From Spirodela intermedia (taxonomy: Eukaryota; Streptophyta; Magnoliopsida; Alismatales; Araceae), in the NCBI GenBank assembly GCA_902729315.2, contig LR746265.1:69501-133500 (forward strand): a DNA stretch of 64,000 bases. The letters are read 5' to 3'. This document shows, in pieces, positions 48,950 to 61,899 of this stretch. The notes beneath the pieces are model-generated. The model made no database searches. It was not told where the DNA came from and worked only from the letters and a program-made list of their open reading frames with translations. Numbering within the stretch: the first letter of the stretch is position 1; each line of letters opens with the position of its first letter. The position numbers and the translations under genes are program-made.

Positions 48950-51900
48950 ATGAAGAAAGCTTTTGATCAAACTGTCAGGGATCTGTGAGTATCTCTATTT
49001 CAAGCACTTAATGTTTTTCTCTGATTTTCCTTGGGGTGGAAATATCTCGTTGACTAGTATGGCTTTATGCACCAATGTGGTCTGCATGATGTGATTGAAA
49101 CAAGTGACTTTGACAATTTCAGGAAGAGAGAAGTAAACAAGGTGGTCCTTAAGGTTCCGGCTATTGAACAAAAGGTGATTGTCGATCTCTATCATATTCT
49201 TGTCATCCAAATCATTTATTTCTTCACAGCAGTTTATTTTATCTTCTTTTATTGATAAGTCTAAAACGATGTGCTTGGGCCTCATTCACAGATTCTCGAT
49301 GCTACTAGCAATGAACCTTGGGGTCCTCATGGATCACTTTTGGCAGACATTGCTCAGGCAACACGAAACCAGTCAGTACATTATTCTTTCTCCTAGCACA
49401 ATTAATTCTTCCAATGAGGATACTTATGGCTTAAACTGTTGTGCAGTGCTGAGTTTCAGATCATCATGTCAGTAATTTGGAAGAGAATCAATGACACTGG
49501 AAAAAATTGGCGGCACGTTTATAAGGTATTTTTTCTCCTTGTTGTGATGCATCTATCATAGCCAATTGCTGGTGCCTGTGTTTCATTGGTGGTTTTGTTC
49601 TTTCCTCTTGCATATACATATCTGCTGCATACACATTCATATCCTCTGCACACAAACTCGTAATACAAACTAGAAGGACCTATCTGCATATCATATCTTC
49701 TGAATCAATGTGCTGTTTTTACTATTGATGTGCAGGGGTTGATAGTTCTGGATTATCTTGTGGCGCATGGATCTGAACGAGTCATTGATGAAATAAGAGA
49801 ACATTCTTACCAGATTGCAGTACACACCAGTTGTTCACTATATTTTCATTATGATAGTTGGACTTATGTCTCAAATGTGTGACTCCAATTACATCTTCTT
49901 TTCCAGACGTTATCTGATTTTCAGTACATCAGCTCAAGTGGGAGGGATGAAGGAAGCAATGTCAGGAAGAAGTCCCAAAATCTAGTTGCACTTGTAAATG
50001 ACAAGGAGAGAATACAAGAAGTTAGACAGAAAGCCCATGCAAATAGGGATAAGTGAGTGTATTTTTTAGGTTCGTAAAATGTAACTTCCTCTCATTTATT
50101 CAATTTTTCATATTTTTCATATTTTTCAGGTATCGTGGTACAATTTCAACGGGTGGGATGCACCACTCTGGTTCATATTCGGGCAGTGGAAGCTATGGTG
50201 ATCAGTATGACGATGATCAGTATCATGGTTCGTATGGAAATAGGGAAGATCACCGAAATGGTTATGGAAAAGATAAGGACTCAGGTTACAGAGATGATGA
50301 CAGATATGGCAGGAGGGACTCATACGGTCGAGATGGTGATCGGTATGGTAGAGATGGTGATAGGTATGGTCGGGATGCTGATGATTACCGGGGAAACAGA
50401 GGGAACGATGATTATCAGTTTGGTTCTAGGAACAGAAACGTCGACAGAGACAAAGGCCGATCCTTTGATGATGATGACCGATATTCACCTAGGTATTTTC
50501 TGTTTTAGCTGTTAGCTACTCTCATGGAACAAACTACGATTAATTCCACGTTCAGCATGCCGCATAAGAATATATCTATTTCCTAACAGGCCTAGTTCTT
50601 TGTCAACAAATAAGAGTTTCCTAGTACAGGAACTACGCCCTATGTGTTGTATGCATTTTGTTGTATATGCTGGCGTGATACGCCTTCTTCTGCCTCCTTT
50701 TTTACCCGGGAAAATATCCTTCAACACCATTCGTATCAGTTTACCTGCATGTCTCCAGCATATTGGAAATGTTTAAACTCTTCTTCAGTATTGCGAAATT
50801 TTATTTGTTTGGGGCCAGCTGTTTTCTTTTGCCAGTTTTTTTTCTTACTGTTGTGCATAGGTAATTGTCTAGTTTTCCCTTTAAGCAGACTGAGCAGATA
50901 GGCAATTTGATGCCCTCATTCTTTAGCTGTCATGTATTTGTTTTTTTTTTTCCTTACTCATTGGCAGACATCTATAGTTACACTTGGTGTGGGTACTCAG
51001 GATTATTCATATTTATTTTGTGTACTCATTCTTTATGTAGAAGTGGAGGCGGCAAGATGGATGGCCCTTCCCATGAAGATAGGTAAGCATGACTTTTTTA
51101 CTGTAAGATAGATGACACTTTGGGAAATCGTACTTGTCTTCTAGCTTTCCAAGCTTGTTTTGACAGGCAACTTGAACATAAATTTTCGGAGCAAAACCTT
51201 GGTGCACCCCCTACCTATGAAGAAGCTGTAGGAGAGCCCCATAGTCATGTTCAGAATGAAAGGTATGCATTTTTATATGCGGACATCATTTATTTGTTAA
51301 TTTGATATAGCTGGTTCCCGACATCTTTTAAATGAACTCTTCAGGGATGGAGGAGCTGGCCAGGCACCTATTGCAAAAATACCTCCTGCTGCACCCAAGG
51401 CTTCCCCTGCTGAAAATATAAATCTTTCTCAGGCTCCTGTAGTCAGTACTGAGTCACACACTCAAAAAGAAGATGCTTTCGATGAGTTTGATCCACGAGG
51501 TTCTACCACAGGTAGAGGAAAATGCAAATTATTTCAGGCTTATTCTTTATTGATTTTGTGCTTCGATAATAGTTTGTCCTTGTTATGTATTTATAACATG
51601 TTATTGATTCATAATTCTGTTCATTGGTACCTACGTTCAATGATAGGTATAGGAGAATGTGAATTTTGTCCAACTTATTATTTTTCAATTTCTTCCTTTA
51701 ACCTATATCGGCCTCCTTATGAGTTTCTAGAGTATTATCAGTTGATATTCTTTCTGCAATATGTACCGTTTTTCATTGAACAGGCTCTCTTCCATTAATG
51801 AGTCGATTTTTTTTTTGTTGCTCAGAATGAGGCTTGAGCTGCCCTTTTTAATTTTCTAGTTTTTGCGTATGGAATTTTAAATGCATTCCCGTAATTCGTA

Positions 51901-54690
51901 AGTGATAGTCCAACTTGTCAGAGACCGGATATTGGATATTTCCTTGCCTTTTTCACTTCTGATGCGTTTGGATCAGGCAAAATAATCACCTGGGGTTTTA
52001 TTTCAATGCATATAAATATTTGTTGCATGCTGTTTGTTAGAAGATCATCTTTACTGGACCTTACTCAAGAACGATGTTTACAGTTTTTATTTATATTATC
52101 TTTGCTAGTGATCTGGAACCTTGGTGGTTCCTTGCTGGGTGTTTATGACATGGGCGGCTGGGCCTCGTGAGCAGTGTCTTCGATGATTGAATTGTTGCCC
52201 AAATCTTAACTGTAATCTTTTTTTGGTTATTTGTCAGGTTGTCTACTGGTCTTTGAGCCGAATATTGTTGGAATGCTTTTTTTGATAATACTGCTATTCA
52301 GTATTTTATTGATATTATTGAACTGCAGTTGTCATTGGGAACATTTTGTTTACTCTCTTTTTCGCACTCAGAACAGAGGTTTCTAGCTTTACTGCTTGTC
52401 TCGCTTCGTTAAAATGTTGCTACCTTCCCCCTTCTCCCCCCCCTCAGCAAGTGTGGTTCAGTGAACTCGTTTCACCTTAGAACAATGGGCCCCTGAACAT
52501 TGTAGGTATAATTAACCTGTTTCGATAAATACGCATATGTTCTTTGATGTCACTTATGTGTTGGATGGTGTTCAATTGTTTGATTGGCTATCTGCAAATT
52601 GTAAGTGGTTTCTAATATTTATGTATACGAAATAGTGAAAAAAGATGAAGACACTTGTGAAGGCGATTTTAACTTATGATTTACAGGAATAGTAGGTTTG
52701 GGAAAATGTTGACGCTCGGTTGACCTATTAGCTGAAAAAATGTTATCATTTCTCTGATTAGGGTATAAGAAGACATGCATAAGTTTTTCTTTTCGCTTGG
52801 TGATGTTTGTGTATATATATAGATAGATATATTTATTCACGTCTTTACACTTGTCTGCAACATGACATCTGATTTTTTAATGGTTAGCTGCCGTGCCCGC
52901 CGAAGCTGGTTTTGGAACGGACTTTTTTGGCCTGTCAGGAGTTGAATCCATAAGTTCATTGGCTCTGGTCCCAGTTACTGCTCCAACAACGTCTGAAGTG
53001 CATTTGCCCAACAGCTCTGATTCTGGCCAGAACTTACCACTACCATTTAATGGTTTTAGTCAGGTACGGTTTGACCTCCTGTGCTGACTCACTCTCTTTT
53101 TGCCTTAATATACATCTAGACATTTTAGAGCCATGTAGGTCGTTTTAATATGGTGGGACTTCTTCAAAAACCATGGAACCCTCTGGTTCGTGCAGCATAC
53201 ATTTAGCTATTGCATATGACTCATGATTCTTCTTTTAAATTTTAAATTTTATTTTTCTCTTAGCAACAGCTGATTCAATTTCTTTGATTCCACGTGATAA
53301 AAGAAAAAAAAAAATAATGGAATTTTGAGTGTCATTTGTTTGTTTGTTGCGGTACTGAGGTGTACCTTGATTGTCGATACAGCCTGGTGAAAATCCATTT
53401 GGAGAACCTCCCTTCAAAGCTATTCCACAGGATGGCAATGCTCCGGTTCAGCAACAAAACAATTTATCTGCCACTCCCTTCCCATTCCCCTCTGAGTCCC
53501 CGTCATTGCAGCCAAGTTTGGCAGTCGGGGATTCTCTCAGTACTCCTCTATCTAATCATGTCAACGGTCATGTTCCCTCCACTGCATCTGAGATTTTGCC
53601 TTCTGGGTTGGCATCCCTGCAGCCAAATGCTGTTACCGTGGAGAATCTCAACCCCTACTCTGGTAGCACATATGCGACCCCTTCTCAGGTTTTCCCCCCT
53701 GCTCCTTCTGGAGGTGCACAGCCAATCCCTGCAAACATCCTCTCCCACCCTGTCCCATTTGGTCTGGCTGCTCCACAGGCATATCCTTCAGGCTTCCTTC
53801 CTCAGACAGGACTTCCCTCTGGAATAAACTCACTGCAATCTCCATACGCATTTTCTCCCCAAGGCTTCACGGCTGCTGCTCCAGTTCCACAGCCCTTCCC
53901 TCAGAGTCACTTTTCTCAACAAGGACAGTCAGTTCCAGTAGCAACACAGGCCACCCCCGCCCCAACTGCCACATATTTTCATGGAGGAGCGTTGTCAAGC
54001 GTTGGGGCCTCACAACCAGATGCTTTGGTTCAAACCGTCCCGCCAGCAAAGTCTGTGCAATCGAAGGACAAGTTTGAGACGAAGTCTACAGTTTGGGCAG
54101 ACACATTGAATCGAGGTTTGGTGGATCTCAATATTTCCGGACGTAAGTACTGCAATTTTTCAACTTCTATTTCTTCTGCAGTCTTCTCCCTCCTAAATTT
54201 AAATGTTGTAAATTTATTTTAATTTATATCTCCACAAGGTTCTAAAAAAATACAATTTTTTTTTTTTTCAGCGAAGACCAACCCACTGGCTGACATAGGG
54301 GTTGACTTCGAGTCTATTAATCGGAAGGAAAAGAGAAGGGAGAAAGCCACTGTAGCTCCTGTGTCCACAACTACCATGGGCAAAGCAATGGGATCAGGTT
54401 CGGGCATTGGGCGTGCTGGTGTTGTTGGCCTTGCTCCCCCTCCAAACCCCATTATTGGTTCTGGCATGGGGATGGGGATGGCCATGGGAAATCTTGGCAT
54501 GGGTATGGGTGGCTATGGGGGAGGTATCAATCAACCCATCGGTATGGGGATGGGGATGAACATGGGCGTCGGAGCGGGTGCGCAGCCCCCGGGTGGGATG
54601 CCGTCAGGTCAGGCCATGCGAGGTATGGGATACAACCCAATGGCAGGTATGGGTGGGTACGGCTCTCAACAATATGGTGGATATCGGTGA
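48950..54690 (+). CDS. EPSIN2: clathrin-interactor epsin (EPSIN2/3-like)
   Basis: Endocytic/trans-Golgi adaptor that binds phosphoinositides through its ENTH domain and recruits clathrin machinery. Exons 48950-48984, 49123-49174, 49292-49371, 49447-49525, 49736-49819, 49907-50052, 50130-50492, 51041-51082, 51167-51262, 51345-51511, 52888-53063, 53383-54142, 54272-54690 sum to 2499 nt, 832 residues. ENTH domain: [83 protein letters not shown] Tyr/Arg/Gly/Asp-rich linker (residues about 170-280) holds tandem DRYGRDG units. Downstream are [19 protein letters not shown], one NPF motif (444-446, EH-domain ligand in other epsins), [19 protein letters not shown], and a Gly/Met-rich C-terminal tail. 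EPSIN2 versus EPSIN3 cannot be settled here. Confidence 0.92.
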
Positions 54691-55799
54691 GGAAGCTCTC
54701 GCCCATAGAAACAGGACACGGAGTCAAGAGAGGAAGAAGACAACAAGGAAAATCTGCTGAGGCACTGCCGGAGCCTTGTATGCTTCCCATCTTATTCTGC
54801 TTTCCCTTCGGCTGAGCTATTGTGGCATACCGATCATGTACGTTGATTTGTGTAGATTCCTTCACGAGTACAACTGCCTTTGTTGTATCAAATATGGGAG
54901 CTTTCTGGCTGCTCCCCGGATGTACCAGAGTGATCTTTCGTAGCCTGATGAGGGCTGCTTCTTCCTCTTCTTCTTAGATTGGGTTGCTAGTTCTGTTTGC
55001 ATGCACTCGCAAGCTATTATCGCCATTGCTGATGAGAAAGGAAATGATTGAAAATTTGTTATTCTTTCATGTTCTTCAAGAACATGCTATCAGTCTTCCT
55101 CCCCCATCATCCCCTCCCCAATTCCCGGTCTCTCTTGGCTTTCCTCTTTTTTTCTTCTCTCCTCTATTGGGGCTTTCTAGTTGTTTGACAGTGATGTGCC
55201 TTGAAGGAATATTGAAAATTGACCTGAATAATATGATGCACTACGCTATTTTGTGTATACCGTCATAAGGTTTTAAGCTCTTTGATCCACTGACTCTTAA
55301 TCATCGGAATACATGCTTTTTAAAAAAATAAAATTACAGGCGTCAACGTTAGTCCTAGAAATGTTTGAATGGGTCAGTGTAAGAAACCATGGCAACTGCA
55401 TCAGATGGAGACTTAGTCAACTGTCCCATGTATGTACTGTGATGCTTTCACACCCTACCAACATTTCAACTGTCACTAGTCAAACACTATTCTCACTTTC
55501 ATCGTACACCAGAACTCGCAAATTTGATGCGACAAATGTAAGTATTATCTGTCTATTTATATTGGTGAATACAAGATGGGAGTTATAAGATGGGATAATA
55601 AGGTCTGAGGTATACGTAAAAATGGGTGGTGAAGGCTTTCGAGAGAAAAAAGTAAAGAGGAAAGCCAGTGCTTACATTCGATATTGTCCCTCAACACTAG
55701 CTTTTGTGAACAATTACTATGTCTGTTGTTTTGTGATCTAAATTCTCAAGCTTTACGAAGATTAGTATTTAACAAGTGTCTACCACTTACGCTTCCACT

Positions 55800-56280
55800 T
55801 TAATGCTTAAATTGTTATGTTTGCTTGTCTACGGACTCATCTTTCTAAAGCTGCGATGATGAACTCTGACGTAAGTATACAGCTAACTGACTCCTTATCA
55901 CAAAAGTCTCTAATTACCAGTTGGCACAGACACTCAAATAATTATCTCAGCCATTATTCTCTTAGGCTGTCATATCCCTCCTACATGTTCAACCTTTGAA
56001 GTTGGTTTTGGCATTTCTTTCTAATGCACATTGAGATTTCCCAATTACCAAGGCTAAACATGTAACCTTGCTGTGCCATGGTTTCTTGTCCAAAAGTCTT
56101 ATAATAGTAAAGTATTTTTATATTTTCCCTTATGTTTCTGTAGCTAAAAATCATTATTGCCAATGCATCTTGGCTTTCATGAATTCCGTCTACTCCTTTA
56201 ACCAAGGCATCCCATTTGCTAATATTGGGTGAAGATATTGACTTGCAATCCGACATAGCATGTTTCAATGATACTTCATT
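55800..56280 (-). mobile_element. probable decayed Ty1/copia RT-RNase H fragment
   Basis: The minus-strand frame 56268-55981 reads SDCKSISSPNISKW then GYMFSLGNWEIS followed by a Lys/Cys/Gln-rich stretch. Copia elements have, in this order, a reverse-transcriptase end with CKPVSTP-like residues and the RNase H start SGYVFTLGGGAISW-like residues, but with more residues between them than here. Further left on the same strand DFCDKESVS resembles the copia LYCDNxSA motif, after frameshifts and stops. No LTRs, integrase or intact frame seen. Similarity is partial and judged by eye. Confidence 0.4.
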
Positions 56281-59200
56281 GGTAGGGTTCTATTAGTAGA
56301 GAAACATGCCATGGTTATTTATATCCAACTTGAGCTCGACAAAACTCATTTAATTGAGATGAACTTTTATCCTTGAGTTTTCATGTTATATCTCATTTTT
56401 TATTTTCTTAGAAGGCCAAATCTCTTCATTTGTTGACCTTTTCTTTTAAATGCTACTATGTATCTTCTTCAAAGACCCCAACATGGCTCCTTGTTATCAT
56501 TATCTTCAATGAGAGGAAGAATTTTTTTCTGTTAAGTCTCTCGAATCTTCAAAATTATTAATTAGATTCTTTTTTCATCTTTATTGAACTTTTTTTTTTT
56601 TGGTTCTACGCTTTCTAAATTAATATTGGATTATTGAAAACATTAATTCACAACATCTCTTGTGATTTAATGATAGCCGTAACGTGTTCGGTAAAATATC
56701 ATTCCTAGATATTATTATTGTTACTCCCAAAACTTCTCTTATATGTTGCTTTATTTATTTTAGAATAAATTGACGCTACATGTTGACCAGAATATATGAG
56801 CCTTCGTTGAATATGTCATTTCTTGATGTACAACATTAGCTATTTGAAGGATCACAATCTGGTTGTCATCATTGTCGGTTACTTTAAAGTATCCATTTGT
56901 GTCATTAGATAGCTGGCCTCCATCTTACTCAAGGTCAGAAAGCTTGGGAAAATCCTGTCACTCTTGCTCCGTGAGTTTCTTTTTTATTCCTATATTTTAG
57001 CTTGTTCAGGCTTTTTCTTTGACGAGCAATATTTTGCAAAGTGAGCTATCCCGACGCACTCATAGATTTATTTATTTATTTATTTACTTACTTTACCAAG
57101 AGCAACGTAGACGCTTTTTTATTTGAGGTAGCTTCCATAACAGCTGCCATATCTCACCGCGCATGGGACGATAGAGTAGCAGAATCGATGCCACTCATTC
57201 CGCAAGTATCATCAGTTCATTTTCTGTGAGTTGTAATTGTGGATGAATTTCTTAAGGTAAGAGTAATTTAAATTTGCCGCATGGCTCCCAAGGTGGTTTT
57301 TTATATCTCATAAGTGTTCAACCGAATGCTTTATTACAGAAGAATTAATTAACCATTTCACATGCTTTCAATGTATCTCACAACTCCACCAATTAACCAC
57401 TTCGTTAACTCAAAAAAAATCTGATCATTGGGTGGAGAGGAAACCCCGAGCATGATGATCTCAGATCAGCTTTTTCACGTAATTCATATTTTAATAGCAC
57501 GGAGTGAAGATGAGTAGACAAACGCATAGAAAATAAGGGCAAAACGTTATGGGTGGACCTTAAAGTCTTCTTTATTTCGATAGACACTATTTTTCATGTG
57601 ATATCCCCGTCACTTAAATGAAGGGTGAACCAACTCTTGAAGGAAAGGGATGATTTTTGACGATCTGCGAGAAAGTAATACTGTCCTTGAACAAATGTGT
57701 AGGTCACTTGTTGATAATGGTTTCTGACTTAGATGACCACACGCTACCATTTCTATCGAGAGAATCTAGAACCTCTGGCTTGCGGTGGGCATGCTAAACT
57801 AATGACAGATTTTTCGCGATAAAATAAGAAGGTGATAAAATATGTAGTCCGAGTCCACTTGTGATATTTGATATTTCGACATAAACAATACGAAGAAACA
57901 TGCAATATTACTGCGACGGACAAACAAACTGTGCGATCTGACGTGGGTGGGGCACCTGACCCTGATCTGGACGATTGAGTGGAAATGGTCCCGTGTTTGG
58001 TTGCTACAAGTATTAGTAGCAATCACTATTAATCACGTGACATAGAATTGTTAGAGCCGAAACTATGCCGAATGTGGCCCCCAATTCCTTGGGCAAGAGA
58101 GATCGAGCATATCGAGCTCGTGCTCTGAACCCATCTTCCGCGTGCCTTCGTTGCTGCTTGTGAGGAACAGCTGCATCGCTTGAAAAGCCATGGATACAAC
58201 ATGATGCTGTTGCCACATGGCGGCGACCATCTCAAGGGGCTTCCTTTGAGGTCTATCGTTCGGACAGAGGTAAAGTAAACACCGGTCAACCGGCGCCCCC
58301 CGATCATCAAACCCAATGTCAACGCATCTGCCTCTGAGATTAACTCGCGTCTTTCGAGCGCCTCAATGTATCCCAATGTCTCTTCTAGATTATCCATTAC
58401 TCGTCTATGCATCGTCGGCGACATCCATCAAGCCTCGGAGCCACCGGCCAGGTTGAGAGAGAGAGATGCGGCTCGTGCTGTCATCCACAGGTGCCGTCGA
58501 GAAGCGGCTCGTGCTCTCCGTTAAAGGTCCCTACTTTGTGCGCACCTGTGCGAGCGAGAGAATTGACGGAAAAAAACACCGTTCCCTCTGTCGGAAATCC
58601 CTGCTACGACCTCTCCGGCGATCCCCTCCGCCGTCAATAGAACGAGGAGACCCCCTCCCTCAGGGCCGGATTCCACGCACAGCCATTGGAGGTCCCCCTG
58701 ACTGCGACGATTCGGACCGAATGGGAACCACCCATCTGGCAAGTGCAATTGGCGACCTCGAAGGTCGTGTCGCAGTCTGGTTAAAACGACCACGCCGAAA
58801 CTAGTTAAATAAACGCCCCACTTAATGACGGGGGGTTGCGTCTATGCGTACGAGTGTCTCATGGCAAAGGATTATGAGGCCATGTGGGAGCATTAATCAG
58901 GTGTCGTGGACTTTCTTGCACGTGACGTGCCCGTTTTGCGGCGGCCGAGCTCCAGCCAGAATCACTCGCCTTGGGAATGGTGAGAAAAAGAGTCAACGCC
59001 TCCAGAGGCTGCAGCTCGGGAAGAAGAAGATGCCATTAAACGTAGGAAATAAGAAACCCTTCCGCCCAGTGGACAGGCCAGATCTGGATTACCGCGAGAT
59101 CCGAGTCTCCATCCTTCCGTTTCAGTGGAAGGAGCACCACCCATCAATGAGCTACCTTTTCTGTGGGCCTGTCAGGAGCAGGAGGAATAGGAGGCCACCC

Positions 59201-61372
59201 CGCCGGCCAACCTCGCCCGACGTGGACGCCGGGAGAGGACTGGGAGTGGAGATGAGTCAAACCGCACCAGTGCAATGCGACACGGGAGCCACTCAGAACA
59301 GGCTCTCGCGACCGTAAAAATGGAGGATCCGACTCGTTGACGATGGCTTGGAAGTGGCCGGCGGGTCGGTCCGTGACGGAGAAAAAGCAAGTCTACGGCG
59401 CCAAAGATCGAAGACAGCGAGTTCCCCAGTGGCCGAATAACTAACGCGTCTCCCCCTTCACATTTTATCCGAGGAGAGGTGACGTCCCCCGTGGCATTCA
59501 CTTTCTAGCGATTGGTATTTTCTATGTCAAGGCCAAACCTTCGACACTGTTATGATCTGAGCTTTGAAGAAAAATACTACACGGGGTCGAGGTCGTATCT
59601 GAGCGGGTCTCCACCCTATTAATCAGGCTAAAGAGACGCGAACACGTACATGCTCCCAGCTGGGTCCTGAGGACCGTATGAACCTATCGAATGTGATTTC
59701 ATGGCCAACCCACCGCCGCCGGCGGCGGCAGCGGCAGCTGCCCAACCTTTCTGTCTGTGTATTCCTCGCCCCCGGCGGCAGAGGGGGTGAACAGTTGAAG
59801 GTTGACTGGCCGTCCAACCTGCCTAACCACTGAGAGATCGGCGCCGTGGGAACAAACCAAAATTCGGCCGGGGAGGCCGTCCACTTCCTCGTGCGCGCCA
59901 AGGACTCCGCCCGAGCCCAGACAAAGAGAGCCTCGGATTGAAGGTCCAACAGCAAACGAAAGATACCCCCGAGTGGCAAATTATCTGGCTTAGGGGGCAT
60001 ATTTTATAGGCTTGTGATTTCTTACTCCAGAGGAAAATTTCTTACTCACGGTGGCACATCAAGATTTAAGATCCTCATCCATGATTCCTTCCAATACCGA
60101 GTGGATTTGGTGCTGAACCCCCTTGGCCTTCGTTTAACCTCGTGGTTAACTTTATAAACGTGATTACAGAGGCCGCTAAGACTGTCTGTGTGGTGGCGGT
60201 GAGGGGAGGTTGGAGGTTTGCATTGTCCATCGTCTTCTTGGTTTGACTGCGTTATAGTATAGAAAATCCTATAAAAAACTGTTTGACCGAGATAAGGATG
60301 AAGGAGGAGGGGTGGGATTCGGCTCCTCGCGCTCTATTTTTTCCGCTGCAAGGGAATAAAACCCACCAGGTTCAAGGAGTCCCATCACCCGGTTGCCAGC
60401 GGCCAAAGTTTGGCAGGAAGCCATAGCAGATAGCAACAGACAAGGGGGGGTGGAATGGGAGCGATTTCGTAGCGGCGTTCCCATAGGCTGCAAGTCAAAC
60501 ATGCCGGGTTCCTCGCGTTTCCTATTTAAATTGGCGGCGATACCATCTCCACTCGGCGATGCTCCGCAAAGCCGGGCAGAGGTCCTCCAGATCCATCAAT
60601 GGCGGCGGCATGATGAAGCTTCTTGATTTCAGCTCTGCTGTTCTGCGCCTCGGTTGGTCCCTCTTCTTCTTTATTGTTCTTCCGATGATTAAAATAACGA
60701 GGAGCGGTGCTCCGGCTCTGGAGAAGAAACTCCGGGGGGGAGGAGGAGGCAGTGAGTTAGTCTCCAGCAGCTCCTCGGGTCCTGGGTGTAACAAAAAAAA
60801 ATAAATCTCCTCTGGGCTACAGGAATTCTCGTCGTCTAGGTGCTCCATCGAGTTTCTTTTCCTTCCTCTCTCCTCATATATACTCTCTCCTGTCTTTTGA
60901 CTTTTTTTGAGCCGCCTGTGTTCTGCATTACATGCCGGAGTCCGGTTAATTGTTTCCTTCTACTGAATTTCCCTTCGGGACCAGTTCGTCTGGCCTCTCT
61001 ATGGATTTCTGCTGCGTGCCTCGATCTGCTCATCGGATGAAGGCCCCAGTGGGTACGTGAAAGATGTGATCTCGAGGTGCCGGAGAGGAAGGAGGGAGGG
61101 TAGGGGTAGGGCTTTATGTGCCGCCGCCGCCCAATTCAGCGCCTTCAAAGCCGGATTTTGTTGGCGCAGAAGCCCGGGAAAGCTTATCAGAGGACGTGTG
61201 AATAGCGGTAACGCCCTGGTGGCGTCTTTGCGACTCTCTCTGTCTCACTCCCTCCTCACAGGTCCCCGGGCTAAAGGCTCAGCCCATGTGACGCCATCGC
61301 AGGTCTCATGGATTTCTCTAGTCCAAAGCATGTCCTCTATATTCAGCCGTCTTGAAAAACCCCGAGGGTTTC

Positions 61373-61386
61373 CACGTGTATATAAG
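61373..61386 (+). promoter_or_regulatory. G-box and TATA box of the glycosyltransferase gene
   Basis: A perfect palindromic G-box CACGTG (61373-61378) directly abuts TATATAAG (61379-61386). Transcription would start near 61415; a leader exon may then end at ggaccag|gtattc (donor 61478) and resume after ctggtgcag at 61880, just before the ATG at 61900. Leader splicing is inferred. Confidence 0.5.
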
Positions 61387-61899
61387 CCTCCGGCGGAGGA
61401 TTCATCGCCCTCCAGATGGTCTCCTGGCCCCTGAGACCCCCCGCTCTCGCTTTCACTGGTTCTCTCTTCGGGACCAGGTATTCCGTTCTCTTCCTTCTTC
61501 CAAGGTCTCTCGGCACGGGATGGTCTCTTATATGCTTGCTCCTTGCTCGTTCGAGATATCCGGCCGCCCTCTTCCGCTGCCACTTTCCTACCTTTCCAAG
61601 CTCAGGCTCCGACTCCAGCCTCCGTTTCTCGATTACCCTGGCTTTTGGACTCGTCTTCTTGGTTCTCTCGACCTGAACTCCTCTTGCTAATTCCGTTTCT
61701 GATTAGGGATTTTAGAACGGGTAAAGCGAACTAATCTGATACATATGAGAGGATTAGACCGATCGAAGAAGGGAATGGAGCCCCTTGATTAATGAAGATA
61801 GATATCTTTTTAATGTGATCCTTCATCAGTCTAAGAATCTATGTTCTTGACGATGTCGGTGTGCTCTTCGTCTGGTGCAGTGTTCCCACGCCGCGACCG

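Larger units (their letters stand above)
54691..61899. other. 7.2 kb spacer between epsin and glycosyltransferase
   Basis: Epsin 3' UTR (to about 55250), an AT-rich 55300-58000 segment with a probable decayed retrotransposon, then GC-richer sequence to 60800 with random open frames (58029-58424 -, 58844-59317 +, 59623-60000 -), and the glycosyltransferase promoter and leader from about 61370. No supportable complete gene or RNA gene. Confidence 0.5.

Noticed and set aside
58844-59317. 157-codon plus-strand frame containing a CPFCGG string
   Set aside because: A single Cys pair without partner ligands; the remainder is Arg/Pro-rich and overlaps an equally open minus-strand frame.
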